In this document: positions 25,126 to 33,657 of the stretch, piece after piece
Numbering within the stretch: the stretch's first letter is position 1
Layout of the letters: the number at the start of each line of letters is the position of its first letter
Assembly (NCBI RefSeq): GCF_036226405.1
Contig: NZ_CP108464.1
Location: 3,906,001-3,970,000 of the forward strand
Direction of reading: 5' to 3'
Length of the DNA: 64,000 bases
Origin: Streptomyces sp. NBC_01260
Lineage (GTDB): Bacteria; Actinomycetota; Actinomycetes; Streptomycetales; Streptomycetaceae
The notes under the pieces: generated by a model
Seen by the model: the letters and a program-made list of their open reading frames with translations, nothing else
Databases searched by the model: none
Told to the model about the DNA's origin: nothing
Position numbers and translations under genes: made by a program

Positions 25126-27297
25126 ATGCGTGAAATGACCAAGGGGGCCAACGTCGGCCTCGCGGACCTGAGCGACGAGGCCGGCTCGGTCATCGCCAGT
25201 CTGAGCTGGAGCAGCAACGCCGGGGACGGCGACGCCGACGTGTCCGTACTGCTGCTGGACGGCAACGGCAAGGTCCGCACCGACGCCGACTTCTTCTACT
25301 ACAACAACCCGGCCGCGGCCGACGGCAGCGTGCAGTTGCTCGGCAAGACGCCGACCGACAGCGGCAGCGAGGACCGCATCGGCCTCGACCTGACCGCCGT
25401 ACCCGCGGACATCGAACGCCTCGTGGTGGCCGCGAGCCGGTACGGCGGCTCGCGTTTCGGTGAACTGGACGATCTGCGGATGACGGTCGCCGACCGCACC
25501 GGAGAGGTGCTCCTCGGGTTCTCGATCGCCGATGCCGGGGTGGAGAGCGCCTTCATCTTCGGTGAGCTGTACCGACGGGGCACGGAGTGGAAGTACCGGG
25601 CCATCGGCCAGGGGTACGAGACCGGACTGGCGGGTCTCGCCACGGACTTCGGGATCGACATCGACGACGAGGGAGAGAACGAGGAGGAGAACCAGGTCGG
25701 AACGGAGTCCGGGAACGACGGCCTGGACGGGCGCGGGACCGGAAGCCCCGGCGAAGCGGCGGCGCCACCGAGTGCGCAGGATGCCGCGGGCGGTTCCCCG
25801 TCCCGCGCCGGCGAGGCCCCCGGACCGGTCCCCGCCGGGCAGCCCGGCTCCGTGCCCCGGCAGCCGGTTGGCGAAGCCGGGGATGAGGGTACTGGTCCGG
25901 CGACGGCCCCGCCCAAGCGCGCCCGCGGCCCCCGGACCGCGAAGAAGAAGGTGACCCTCCCGGCCGTGGCCAAGAAGTCGCTGGCCGAGAACGACGCGTG
26001 GAGGGCCGCCCGGCTGTTCCCCGCCCCGACGCTCAAGAGCGACAGGGAGCGGGAGGTGCGGGCGACCTCCGTGCTGCTGTCGGTGATGGCCCAGGTACCG
26101 GAGTTCGGACGCCGGCTGACAGCGGTCTTCGGTGCTCCGGCCGGCCGTATGCAGACCTTCACCGAGGTCTCGCTCCCGCAGGGGGACACCCCCAGACGTC
26201 CCGACGGTGTGATCCGGGTGGAGCGGGCGGGCAAGCTGTGGACCGCCCTCGTGGAGACGAAGACGAACGGCAACGCGCTGAAGTCCGAGCAGGTCCAGAA
26301 CTACATGGACATCGCCGCCCGCCGCGGTTACGAGGCAGTGATCACGCTGTCCAACGACGTGGCCCTGGAGGGCAGTCCGCTCGTCGACGTCAAGACCGAC
26401 GGACGGCGCAAGCACAAGGTCGCGCTCCGGCACCTGTCGTGGGCCGAAGTGGCCCACCAGGCACACATGCTGATCCGGCACGAGGGCGTCGGGAACGCCG
26501 CTCACGCCTGGCTCCTGCAGGAGCTCGTGCACTACCTCCAGCACGAGAACTCCGGCTGCCACGGCTTCCAGAACATGGGCCCGTCGTGGGTCCCCGTACG
26601 CAACGGCATCGACACGGAGACGCTCAGCCAGGGCGATCCGCGCGCCGTCGAGGTCATCGAGAGCTGGGAGCGGCTCATCCGCCAGGTCTGTCTGCGGCTC
26701 GGCGGTGAACTGGGCCAGAAGGCCCTCCCCGTGCAGCGCGCCCAGCGCGGCACCACCGCGCGGTCGCGTCGGACGGCCCTCGCCGACCAGCTCTGCGAGG
26801 AGGGCCGGCTCACCGCCGAACTCCGCGTGGACGGTTCGCCCGGCATCATCACGATCACCGCCGACCTGCGGACCGGGAAGCTGCGCACCTCGGTGGAGAT
26901 CCCGGTGCCGGAGGGGGCGTACCCCCTCACTTCGGCCAAACGTCTGATGCGGCAGCTGGCGGAGGCTCCCGCCGACCTCCACGTCGAAACGCTCGTCGAG
27001 GGGCACAGCGGTCCGCGCGGCACCCTGGAACGCCTCCGTCCGGAGCCGGGCGACATGCTCCCCAAGGACGGCAGCCGGATCGCCGGATTCCGGCTCTCCC
27101 TCTTCAAGGGCATGGGCGGCTCGCGCGGCAACGCCGAATCCGGCTTCATCCGCAGCGTCGACGACGCCGTGGACCGGTTCCACGCACACGTCGTCGCGCA
27201 TCTTCCGCAGGCCGAACGCCGCACCGCGCGCCGGTCGCCGGAGCCGGAACCGGGGTCCGCACCGGCCGCGCCGCCGGGTGCACCGGTGCCGGTCTGA
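25126..27297 (+). CDS. TerD-domain protein fused to a PD-(D/E)xK nuclease-like domain
   Basis: A 723-residue protein. Residues 1-180 are a TerD domain (MTKGANVGLADLSDE; LSWSSNAGDGDADVSVLLLD; FFYYNNP; DRIGLDLTAVP), a Ca-binding fold of the tellurite-resistance/stress system. Residues 180-285 are an acidic then Pro/Ala-rich linker. A second domain follows (about 290-480) with the nuclease-type pattern D360 (RPDGVIRV) then E377-T-K379 (WTALVETKTNG), an EQVQNYMDIAARRGY helix and VITLSNDVA. The last 240 residues are unassigned. ATG 25126 follows a G-rich site and fits the usual TerD start. The fusion suggests stress- or phage-linked nucleic acid cleavage. It is near the HNH restriction gene. Confidence 0.75.
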   Translation: MREMTKGANVGLADLSDEAGSVIASLSWSSNAGDGDADVSVLLLDGNGKVRTDADFFYYNNPAAADGSVQLLGKTPTDSGSEDRIGLDLTAVPADIERLVVAASRYGGSRFGELDDLRMTVADRTGEVLLGFSIADAGVESAFIFGELYRRGTEWKYRAIGQGYETGLAGLATDFGIDIDDEGENEEENQVGTESGNDGLDGRGTGSPGEAAAPPSAQDAAGGSPSRAGEAPGPVPAGQPGSVPRQPVGEAGDEGTGPATAPPKRARGPRTAKKKVTLPAVAKKSLAENDAWRAARLFPAPTLKSDREREVRATSVLLSVMAQVPEFGRRLTAVFGAPAGRMQTFTEVSLPQGDTPRRPDGVIRVERAGKLWTALVETKTNGNALKSEQVQNYMDIAARRGYEAVITLSNDVALEGSPLVDVKTDGRRKHKVALRHLSWAEVAHQAHMLIRHEGVGNAAHAWLLQELVHYLQHENSGCHGFQNMGPSWVPVRNGIDTETLSQGDPRAVEVIESWERLIRQVCLRLGGELGQKALPVQRAQRGTTARSRRTALADQLCEEGRLTAELRVDGSPGIITITADLRTGKLRTSVEIPVPEGAYPLTSAKRLMRQLAEAPADLHVETLVEGHSGPRGTLERLRPEPGDMLPKDGSRIAGFRLSLFKGMGGSRGNAESGFIRSVDDAVDRFHAHVVAHLPQAERRTARRSPEPEPGSAPAAPPGAPVPV

Positions 27298-27365
27298 CAC
27301 CGGTCCGTATCCGGCGCGCACACGTGGGCCTTTCAGGTTCCCGAAACCGGAGGAGGGGGTGCCGG

Positions 27366-27482
27366 ATGGCCGAACCGGGCCGGGCCGTCGCCGTCGCGAT
27401 GGTGCACGGGCCGCGGGCCGGGCTCACCGAGGCCGACGCGCGCGCGGACCGGCTCGGCGGCCAAGGGCGGTCCAGGACATGA
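27366..27482 (+). pseudogene. Fragment of an ECF sigma factor C-terminal (DUF6596-like) domain
   Basis: A 38-codon frame whose core, GRAVAVAMVHGPRAGLTEAD, closely resembles the conserved NRAVAVAMVHGP segment of long ECF sigma factors, as I recall it. No sigma-2 or sigma-4 region is nearby. It is a relic. The rest of 27298-27620 shows nothing else. Confidence 0.45.
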
Positions 27483-27620
27483 GGCCGGCGCGGAACGGAG
27501 ACGGTGAGAACCGCCGGAGAACGGCGGGTAACAGCGGCAAACGGCTGCAATCGGCCGCGAACAGCTCCACAGGCGGTGATGGTGCTGGCCGTCGCACCCC
27601 GCGCTCGCGATGATCGGGGC

Positions 27621-28241
27621 ATGACCAAAAGCAACAAGGACCAGGACATCACCCTCCGGATCGCCCAGCAGCCGGAGGCGGACGAGCTCCTCGGACGCAG
27701 TCCACTCGCCGCCCTGGTGGGCATGCTGCTGGACCAGCAGGTGCCGATGGAGTGGGCCTTCTCCGGCCCGTACACCCTGGCGCAGCGCATGGGCGGGGAC
27801 GATCTGGACGCCCATGAGATCGCCGTGTACGACCCCGAGGCGTTCACCGAACTGTTCACCGCCAAACCCGCGTTGCACCGCTATCCGGGCTCCATGGCCA
27901 AGCGCGTGCAACAGCTCTGCCAGTACCTGGTGGCGCAGTACGACGGGGTGGCGAGCGGGGTGTGGAGCGATGCCGCCACCGGGGCCGAGCTGCGGAAGCG
28001 GCTGAACGCCCTGCCCGGGTTCGGCACCCAGAAGTCGCAGATCTTCCTGGCGCTGCTGGGCAAGCAGTTCGGCGTCCGGCCGCCGGGCTGGCGCGAGGCG
28101 GCGGGGCCGTACGGGGAGGCCGGCTCGCACCGCTCGGTCGCCGACATCACCGGCCCCGAGTCGCTCGCCGAGGTCCGCGCGTACAAGCAGGAGGCCAAAC
28201 AGGCCGCCAAGGCGGCGAAGGCCGGCGCCAGGAGCAGGTGA
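27621..28241 (+). CDS. HhH-GPD-type DNA glycosylase-like protein
   Basis: A 206-residue protein. Residues 27-45 (SPLAALVGMLLDQQVPMEWA) form the first helices of the HhH-GPD fold and LRKRLNALPGFGTQKSQIFL is the helix-hairpin-helix DNA contact. The catalytic Asp position of classical glycosylases is not obvious, so activity is uncertain. The C-terminus is a Lys/Ala-rich tail. It is known in actinobacteria as a base-excision-repair-related family. Monocistronic by spacing. Confidence 0.75.
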   Translation: MTKSNKDQDITLRIAQQPEADELLGRSPLAALVGMLLDQQVPMEWAFSGPYTLAQRMGGDDLDAHEIAVYDPEAFTELFTAKPALHRYPGSMAKRVQQLCQYLVAQYDGVASGVWSDAATGAELRKRLNALPGFGTQKSQIFLALLGKQFGVRPPGWREAAGPYGEAGSHRSVADITGPESLAEVRAYKQEAKQAAKAAKAGARSR

Positions 28242-28255
28242 GCGCCCCGTCCTCA

Positions 28256-28411
28256 CTACCGTCTGCGGCGGGCCGTACCGAAGAGCGAGCGTGAGATCTC
28301 CCGGCCCACCCGCGCCTGCTCGGGCAGCGCACCTCCGGTACCGGAGGCACCGATCGCACCACCCTCCGCGCCCCCGAGCGCGCCCCCGCCCGTGCTGTCG
28401 CTGCCACTCAT
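28256..28411 (-). CDS. Small Gly-rich hypothetical protein
   Basis: 51 residues from ATG 28411: a Gly/Ser/Ala-rich first half (GGGALGGAEGGAIGASG) and a basic end (REISRSLFGTARRRR). GAGG lies upstream of the start. It converges on the HhH-GPD gene 14 bp away. The composition is unlike a GC shadow but there is no family; it is moderately likely to be real. Confidence 0.4.
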   Translation of the reverse strand: MSGSDSTGGGALGGAEGGAIGASGTGGALPEQARVGREISRSLFGTARRRR

Positions 28412-28514
28412 CACGGCCTCAATTCCGGAATCGACGCTTATATGACCTCGTGGCCTGCATCGCAGTCCCGTCCCATGGCTGCGCCCGGAGGTTCTTGACC
28501 GGTAGGCTTTCCGT

Positions 28515-28811
28515 GTGATCTTCAAGCGCATCGGAAATGGCCAGCCTTATCCCGACCACGGCCGGGAAAGCACCCGGCAGTGGGCGGATGTCGCGCCGCG
28601 CCCGGTCCGCCTCGACCAGCTCGTGACCACCAAGGGCCAGTTGGATCTCGAAACCCTCCTCGCCGAGGACTCCACGTTCTACGGCGACCTGTTCGCCCAC
28701 GTCGTGAAGTGGCAGGGCGACCTCTATCTGGAGGACGGACTGCACCGCGCGGTCCGTGCCGCGCTCCAGCAGCGCCAGGTACTGCACGCCCGCGTGCTCG
28801 AACTCGGCTGA
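28515..28811 (+). CDS. Small conserved protein with ParB/Srx-like DGxHR segment
   Basis: 98 residues from GTG 28515 (VIFKRIGNGQPYPDHGREST). The C-terminal half, LYLEDGLHRAVRAALQQRQV, carries a D-G-x-H-R pattern of the ParB/sulfiredoxin-like fold. Relatives are very well conserved across Streptomyces and are sometimes annotated as VapB-like antitoxins, but no toxin gene is adjacent and the fold does not support that name. The function is unknown. It is followed by the LytR_C gene on the same strand. Confidence 0.7.
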   Translation: MIFKRIGNGQPYPDHGRESTRQWADVAPRPVRLDQLVTTKGQLDLETLLAEDSTFYGDLFAHVVKWQGDLYLEDGLHRAVRAALQQRQVLHARVLELG

Positions 28812-28926
28812 GACACCGCCCCACACCGCCGCCCGCAGGGTTCGTTCGGGTGTTTTCCCACTCGGACGGGTGCGATCCATTGATCATTTAGTAGGCATCA
28901 TCACCGGGCCGCACTACGCTGCGCCC

Positions 28927-29544
28927 ATGAGCATGCTCACTCCCCCCGGCATGGGCGGAAAATACCGCATCACGGGTGACAAGTACCCACAAATGCGGCG
29001 CCCCCGCCGCAGCAGACTGGTCCTCGCGGCCACCGCCTCCGTGGTCGCCCTAGGGCTGGCCGGATGGGGCACGCTGCAGCTCATCGACGTCTTCACGGGC
29101 GGCGACAAGGCGGCCAGCGCCGCCGACCGCAAGGCGGACTGCCCGTCCGCCAAGCCGTCCGCGCCCGCCGCGGCACTGCCGAAGCCCGCGAAGATCAAGG
29201 TCAACGTCTACAACGCGACCCCGCGCGGCGGGCTCGCGAAGGCGGCGGCCGATGAGCTGAAGAAGCGCGGGTTCGCGATCGGCAAGATCGGCAACGCCCC
29301 CGCCGCGTACGACAAGAAGGTCACCGGTACCGGGATACTGCTCGGCGCTCCGACAGCGGTCAACGGCACCTTCCCGGTGCTCGGCACGCAGCTGCCCGGG
29401 GCCGCGACGAAGACCGACGCCCGCAAGTCCGCGGACGTCGATCTGATCATCGGTACGAAGTTCAAGGCGTTCAGCACGCCCCAGGCAGCCTCCACCGCCC
29501 TGACCGCGCTGACCAAGCCGGCCCCCGCGCCGTCCTCCTGCTGA
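28927..29544 (+). CDS. LytR_C-domain membrane-anchored protein
   Basis: 205 residues. A cytoplasmic start, one membrane segment at about 40-60 (LVLAATASVVALGLAGWGTL), an Ala/Pro linker and a LytR_C domain (VNVYNATPRGGLAKAAADEL, KKRGFAIGKIGN, ADVDLIIGTKF). LytR_C proteins sit outside the membrane and are associated with cell-wall polymer attachment, although this one lacks the catalytic LCP domain. ATG 28927 gives the usual N-terminus. It ends in Cys. Confidence 0.8.
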   Translation: MSMLTPPGMGGKYRITGDKYPQMRRPRRSRLVLAATASVVALGLAGWGTLQLIDVFTGGDKAASAADRKADCPSAKPSAPAAALPKPAKIKVNVYNATPRGGLAKAAADELKKRGFAIGKIGNAPAAYDKKVTGTGILLGAPTAVNGTFPVLGTQLPGAATKTDARKSADVDLIIGTKFKAFSTPQAASTALTALTKPAPAPSSC

Positions 29545-29605
29545 GGACCGCGCGGGGCGGGCGGGGCTCCTGGAGCCCTTGGAGGGCCCCGGCTGCCGGG
29601 CCCTC

Positions 29606-30241
29606 CTAGCCGACGGTGCCGTACATCCGGTCACCCGCGTCGCCGAGGCCCGGCACGATGTAGCCGTGCTCGTTGAGCCGCTCGTCGACCGAGGCGGTGA
29701 CCACGGTGACCGGCGTCCCCGCCAGCTCGCGCTCCATCACCTCGACGCCCTCGGGCGCGGCGAGCAGCACGACGGCGGTGACGTCGTCCGCACCGCGCTT
29801 GATCAGCTCCTGGATGGCCGCGACCAGCGTGCCGCCGGTGGCCAGCATCGGGTCCAGGACGTACACCTGGCGGCCCGAGAGGTCCTCCGGCATACGGGAC
29901 GCGTACGTGGACGCCTGAAGCGTCTCCTCGTCGCGGATCATGCCCAGGAAGCCCACCTCGGCGGTCGGCAGCAGCCGGACCATGCCGTCGAGCATGCCGA
30001 GGCCGGCCCGCAGGATCGGCACGACCAGGGGCCGCGGATACGAGAGCTTCACGCCGGTGGTGGGTGTCACCGGGGTCTCGATGTCGACCTGCTCGGTGCG
30101 CACATCGCGGGTGGCCTCGTACGCGAGCAGGGTGACCAGCTCGTCGGCGAGGCGCCGGAAGGTCGGGGAGTCGGTGCGCTTGTCGCGCAGGGTGGTGAGT
30201 TTGTGCGCGACCAGCGGGTGGTCGACGACGTGGATCCGCAT
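29606..30241 (-). CDS. upp: Uracil phosphoribosyltransferase
   Basis: 211 residues. Converts uracil and PRPP to UMP in pyrimidine salvage. The family landmarks are all visible: [16 protein letters not shown] near the N-terminus, the [16 protein letters not shown] loop, the PRPP site [20 protein letters not shown], and the C-terminal [16 protein letters not shown] uracil site. Full length. It converges on the LytR_C gene and is divergent from the small gene at 30345. Confidence 0.97.
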   Translation of the reverse strand: MRIHVVDHPLVAHKLTTLRDKRTDSPTFRRLADELVTLLAYEATRDVRTEQVDIETPVTPTTGVKLSYPRPLVVPILRAGLGMLDGMVRLLPTAEVGFLGMIRDEETLQASTYASRMPEDLSGRQVYVLDPMLATGGTLVAAIQELIKRGADDVTAVVLLAAPEGVEVMERELAGTPVTVVTASVDERLNEHGYIVPGLGDAGDRMYGTVG

Positions 30242-30344
30242 GGGACCCAGAGTAGCCGCGCCTCCCGCACCCGTGCGCTGGCATCAATCACACGTTCGGG
30301 GGGAAGGTGGGGGCATACGGACCCAGCCTGGGGGTGATGAGCCG

Positions 30345-30596
30345 ATGCCGGACGGGGCACAGTACGAACGGGACGGGGCGGGCCCTCCCGAGCTCTGGGA
30401 CACGCAGGACACACGGGACACGCAGGACACGCAGGAGACCGACGCGCAGGAGACCGACGCACAGCGCCGCAGGCGCCGCGCCCAGTTCCTCCGCGAGCTT
30501 CACGAGGCCAAGGCGCTGCGCGACCGGGTCCAGCCTCGGCGCGTCAAGGCCGCCCGAATGCGCCAGGCCATGCGGATGCGGACGTTTCGCTGGTAG
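30345..30596 (+). CDS. Small basic conserved hypothetical protein
   Basis: 83 residues. A GC-rich tandem-repeat segment encodes DTQDTRDTQDTQETDAQETD, then an Arg-rich helix (RRRRRAQFLRELHEAKALRD) and the end RQAMRMRTFRW, which I recall as conserved in Streptomyces homologues. GGGGTGA precedes the start. It may bind RNA or DNA given its charge, but no function is known. The 9-bp repeat (GACACGCAG) probably varies in copy number. Confidence 0.55.
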   Translation: MPDGAQYERDGAGPPELWDTQDTRDTQDTQETDAQETDAQRRRRRAQFLRELHEAKALRDRVQPRRVKAARMRQAMRMRTFRW

Positions 30597-30759
30597 CCGT
30601 CCGGCCTGCGGAAGAACCCCCTGCCGACGGGGTCGGACAGAACTGGTGGCCGACGCAACGTCCGAACTGCTCTCGCCGGGCCCTCGTTTCTGCCACGATT
30701 CCGATGGGCGGGACGCAGGGCAGCCGGACCACCGACTGCCCTCCCGCCGGACCGACACA

Positions 30760-30926
30760 CCTAGGGTCTCTCGTTTGGATCAGGCCGGATCAGGGAGCAG
30801 GGTCCGGTGCGTGCAGCTGCGAGGCGGAGGATTGCGGAAACGCGGAGCGTCGGTGATTGACGACAACGCCGCAGATGGGCGTGCGGACCCCGCGAGCCCG
30901 GCCTGATCCGAACGAGAGGCCCCTAG
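30760..30926. repeat. Long-range inverted repeat (about 28-bp arms, 110-bp spacer)
   Basis: The left arm includes GTCTCTCGTTTGGATCAGG (30760-30788); the right arm is its near complement, CCTGATCCGAACGAGAGGC (30898-30926), with about three differences. The arms flank an empty 110-bp stretch directly upstream of the tadA pair. It may form a large stem in mRNA, be two operator sites, or be the ends of a tiny mobile repeat. The rest of 30597-30944 shows no gene. Confidence 0.55.
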
Positions 30927-30944
30927 ACCAGTGGGAGAGTCACG

Positions 30945-31505
30945 GTGTACTTCGCCGCACTGCTCGCGCGCACCGAAGACGGGTGGGAAGCGAGCGACAC
31001 GGATCTCGACGATGTGGAGACCCTGTCCGATCTGACGGAGCTGGCCCGTGAAGCCTCGGTTGACGAGGACACGGTGCTCGTTTTCATCGAGCAGGAGGAC
31101 GCCTGGTTCGGCGTCATCCGGGTGGACGGTGAGGAGGACCCGCGTATCTACGTCTCGAACGCCTCCGCCGCCACCCGCTCCTCGTACGGGGAGATCCTGC
31201 TCACCGATGAACTGCTCGGCCGCGAACCCGGGGCCGAGGACTCGATTGCCGCCCTCGAAGAGCTCGTCGGACTCGACGGTACTGAGGACGGCGAGCCGGA
31301 CAACGCCCCCGACAACGACAACGACACCGCCGACAACGATGACGACGACGGGCTCGACGCCGTACCGGCAGGTCCCCTGGGTGACACCGGGATCCTGTCC
31401 GACCTCGGGCTCCCCGAGGCGGAGCTGCTGATGCTGCGGACGGACGCACTGGTGGAGATCGCGGACGCGCTGGGAGCGGCCGAGGTTCTGGAGACCGTCC
31501 GTTAA
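30945..31505 (+). CDS. tRNA adenosine deaminase-associated protein
   Basis: 186 residues, very acidic, from GTG 30945 (VYFAALLARTEDGWEASDTD). It is always found next to tadA in actinobacteria, as here with a 9-bp gap. The low-complexity Asp/Asn tract (about 122-140) is a species-variable loop. The C-terminus (LGLPEAELLMLRTDALVEIA) is helical. It presumably assists or regulates the deaminase; the mechanism is unknown. Confidence 0.85.
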   Translation: MYFAALLARTEDGWEASDTDLDDVETLSDLTELAREASVDEDTVLVFIEQEDAWFGVIRVDGEEDPRIYVSNASAATRSSYGEILLTDELLGREPGAEDSIAALEELVGLDGTEDGEPDNAPDNDNDTADNDDDDGLDAVPAGPLGDTGILSDLGLPEAELLMLRTDALVEIADALGAAEVLETVR

Positions 31506-31514
31506 GGTCCGCGG

Positions 31515-32027
31515 GTGACCGAAGCACCGCACCCGCAGGACCAGCCCCAACCGCACGATCCACCGCACGATCCCGTACGGAACCCGTGGCGGGCGGCCAT
31601 GCGCCGCGCCCTGGACGAGGCCGACCGGGCGGCGGCGGCCGGCGATGTGCCGGTCGGCGCCGTCGTCCTCGCCCCGGACGGCACACCGCTCGCCACGGGA
31701 CACAACGAACGCGAGGCGACCGGCGACCCGACCGCGCACGCCGAGATCCTCGCCCTCCGCCGGGCCGCCGCGGCGCTCGGCGAATGGCGGCTGTCCGGAT
31801 GCACCCTGGTGGTCACGCTGGAGCCCTGCACGATGTGCGCGGGTGCGCTGGTGCAGTCCCGGGTGGCCCGGGTCGTCTACGGAGCCCCGGACGAGAAGGC
31901 CGGAGCGGCCGGCTCGCTCTGGGACGTCGTGCGCGACCGTCGGCTCAACCACCGCCCCGAGGTGATCCCCGGGGTGCTGGAGGCCGACTGCGCGGCCCGT
32001 CTCACCGCCTTCTTCCGCCACCGCTGA
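31515..32027 (+). CDS. tadA: tRNA(adenosine-34) deaminase
   Basis: 170 residues. Deaminates A34 to inosine in tRNA-Arg(ACG), a copy of which lies at 59886-59958 in this window. The zinc cytidine-deaminase-fold motifs are complete: THAEILAL-type (PTAHAEILALRRA) with catalytic Glu, and LEPCTMCAGALVQSRV for the two Cys ligands. A Pro/His-rich N-terminal extension of about 20 residues is Streptomyces-like. It forms an operon with the preceding gene. Confidence 0.95.
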   Translation: MTEAPHPQDQPQPHDPPHDPVRNPWRAAMRRALDEADRAAAAGDVPVGAVVLAPDGTPLATGHNEREATGDPTAHAEILALRRAAAALGEWRLSGCTLVVTLEPCTMCAGALVQSRVARVVYGAPDEKAGAAGSLWDVVRDRRLNHRPEVIPGVLEADCAARLTAFFRHR

Positions 32028-32105
32028 CCTGGCGTCCCCGCGTCCGGGCGGTGCCTTCGGGAATCGGATTTCGAAGGACGGCCGGGATGGTCTAAGCTCT
32101 CTCTC

Positions 32106-32190
32106 GGTAGCGTGTCCGAGCGGCCGAAGGAGCTCGCCTCGAAAGCGAGTGTGGGGAAACTCACCGAGGGTTCAAATCCCTCCGCTACCG
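32106..32190 (+). tRNA. tRNA-Ser (CGA)
   Basis: 85 nt. The acceptor stem GGTAGCG pairs with CGCTACC, discriminator G. Anticodon loop CTCGAAA gives anticodon CGA. There is a long variable arm, as in class II serine tRNAs, and the T-arm contains GGTTCAAATCC. The anticodon stem (GCTCGCCTCGAAAGCGAG) is intact. CCA is not encoded. Confidence 0.97.
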
Positions 32191-32198
32191 CAGGTAGA

Positions 32199-32232
32199 TG
32201 AAGGGGCAGACCCGTTTGGGTCTGCCCCTTCA
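32199..32232 (+). terminator. tRNA-Ser(CGA) terminator
   Basis: GAAGGGGCAGACCC and its complement around a GTTT loop form a strong stem 8 bp after the tRNA. It is retained between the tRNA and integrase-tail debris. Confidence 0.85.
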
Positions 32233-32240
32233 CTGCGTTC

Positions 32241-32620
32241 CGTCTCAGTTTCCGTCTCAGTCGTGGTGCTCCAGACCCAGCAGACGTCTGGGTTGCTCAT
32301 ACGGGTGCGCCCCACCCGTACGAGGAGCACGATTCCACTTCGCGGTCGCTGCCATGGCACCGTCACCGCACACTTCGAACTGGTCTTCCTCTGTGTGGCG
32401 GCAATAACCCTGCTCACCCTGCGTCCAGTCCGGGGCGAGGCAGCGGCCCTCGCCGGTGCGGCCGGTGTCGATGAGGACGCCGCGAGCGGCCGGCGTCGGC
32501 TGGAGGCGCTTGAGGCGGCCGGAGAGGACTTCGCCCTCCAGCACACCCTTCGCGGACATGTACAGCAACCGGATCCCGATCGAGCGCCTGGTGCGGGACC
32601 CCGCCGCACGTGACCCGGCT
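32241..32620 (-). pseudogene. Integrase-tail repeat and unassigned element remnant
   Basis: CGTCTCAGTTTCCGTCTCAG (32241-32260) is the fourth copy of the integrase-tail repeat, here immediately after tRNA-Ser(CGA), so an element once used this tRNA. Beyond it the reverse strand reads GRCLAPDWTQGEQGYCRHTE and CGDGAMAATAKWNR, which looks coding-like but has no recognisable family or start. 32621-33010 contains a GC hairpin (about 32633-32675) and no gene. Confidence 0.35.
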
Positions 32621-33010
32621 CGTCCGGATAACGCGGTGGCCCCGGTGACAGGGAGGCTGACCCGGGGCCACCGCACTGATTCAGGTCGGGGGAAGCGGCA
32701 TCGGGGGGACAAGCCGCTCCCCCCGATGAGAACAGGCCCTACCAGCCCTCGCCGCGATCGGGGGTAGGCCGCGGCGAGGACCCCACAGAGAGGTCCCGTT
32801 CCTCGCCCCGCGGACTTCCTGCCACATCCGCCGGGCTCGTCATCCATCCTGCTTCGCCGCAGAAGCCGCGCGGGCGGGCAAAGGGCCCCGATCTCCGGGT
32901 CCTTGGTCCTTAAAGTCCGGATGAGTGATCGGAAACACCACACGGATACGGCCATTCGTGCGGATAGACTCGCCCGACCGCGCAGGGGATCGAAGGGGAG
33001 TCAGGGGCCG

Positions 33011-33175
33011 ATGGTGCAAGCGAAGAAGATCGCTCTCTACTTGATAGTCGTCTTCGTGCTCTACACGATCATCACCTCCCCGGCCCGGGCCGCGGACCTC
33101 GTCCAGGTAGGGTTCGAGGGCGTTTCGAGTGCCGCGCAGAGCGTCGGCGACTTCATGACCGAGCTGGTGAAGTAG
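33011..33175 (+). CDS. Small membrane or secreted protein
   Basis: 54 residues: KKIALYLIVVFVLYTIITSP then ARAADLVQVGFEGVSSAAQS and a helical end. It has a single membrane segment or signal peptide with a possible ARA cleavage site. It ends 10 bp before the Dabb gene, so the two are probably one transcript. The position just upstream of sigF is conserved in Streptomyces as I recall it. Function unknown. Confidence 0.65.
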   Translation: MVQAKKIALYLIVVFVLYTIITSPARAADLVQVGFEGVSSAAQSVGDFMTELVK

Positions 33176-33185
33176 GAGTACGCCC

Positions 33186-33479
33186 ATGATCCGCCATCTG
33201 GTCCTGTTCAAGCTGAACGACGGCGTCGAGCGGGACGACCCGCGGGTCGTCGCGGGGGCCAGGGCCTTCCAGGAACTGGCGGACAAGGTCCCCGGGCTGG
33301 AGTTCTGGGAGTGCGCCTGGAACATCACCGACCGGCCGATCGCGTACGACTTCGCCATCAACTCCGCCGTCGCCGACGAGGCCGCGCTGAAGCGCTACAT
33401 CGAGCATCCGGCCCACCAGGCGGCCGCCGGTCAGTGGCGTGAATTCGCCACCTGGGTGATCGCCGACTACCCGTTCTGA
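33186..33479 (+). CDS. Dabb-family (stress-responsive alpha/beta barrel) protein
   Basis: 97 residues with Dabb hallmarks: MIRHLVLFKLNDGV start, LEFWECAWN strand, YDFAINSAV and the HPAHQAAAGQWREF helix. Dimeric small-ligand-binding or cyclase-like fold; the role in bacteria is mostly unknown. It overlaps no other gene and is followed by a terminator. Confidence 0.88.
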   Translation: MIRHLVLFKLNDGVERDDPRVVAGARAFQELADKVPGLEFWECAWNITDRPIAYDFAINSAVADEAALKRYIEHPAHQAAAGQWREFATWVIADYPF

Positions 33480-33495
33480 CTCCTTCGGCCCTGCG

Positions 33496-33525
33496 AGCCC
33501 CTCACCACAGCGGTGAGGGGCTTTT
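33496..33525 (+). terminator. Terminator after the Dabb gene
   Basis: AGCCCCTCACC pairs with GGTGAGGGGCT around a 5-bp loop, followed by TTTTCTTGTG. A classic hairpin with a T-run, separating the Dabb gene from the sigF promoter region (33526-33657). Confidence 0.85.
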
Positions 33526-33657
33526 CTTGTGTTTAAACCGATTCGAGGTCAACACGGCGCAATAGGGTGCTTGCACATAGTGGACATGTCTTGTGATGCT
33601 ATGACCGCTTTTGACGGATGAGTTGACCGAAGTTGACCGCAAAGGGGTGGCGTCATC

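Noticed and set aside
32257..32955. Reverse open frame of 232 codons right of tRNA-Ser(CGA)
   Set aside because: No start with a ribosome site, no family, and it begins in hairpin sequence; only its 3' third looks coding-like. Recorded as an element remnant instead of a gene.
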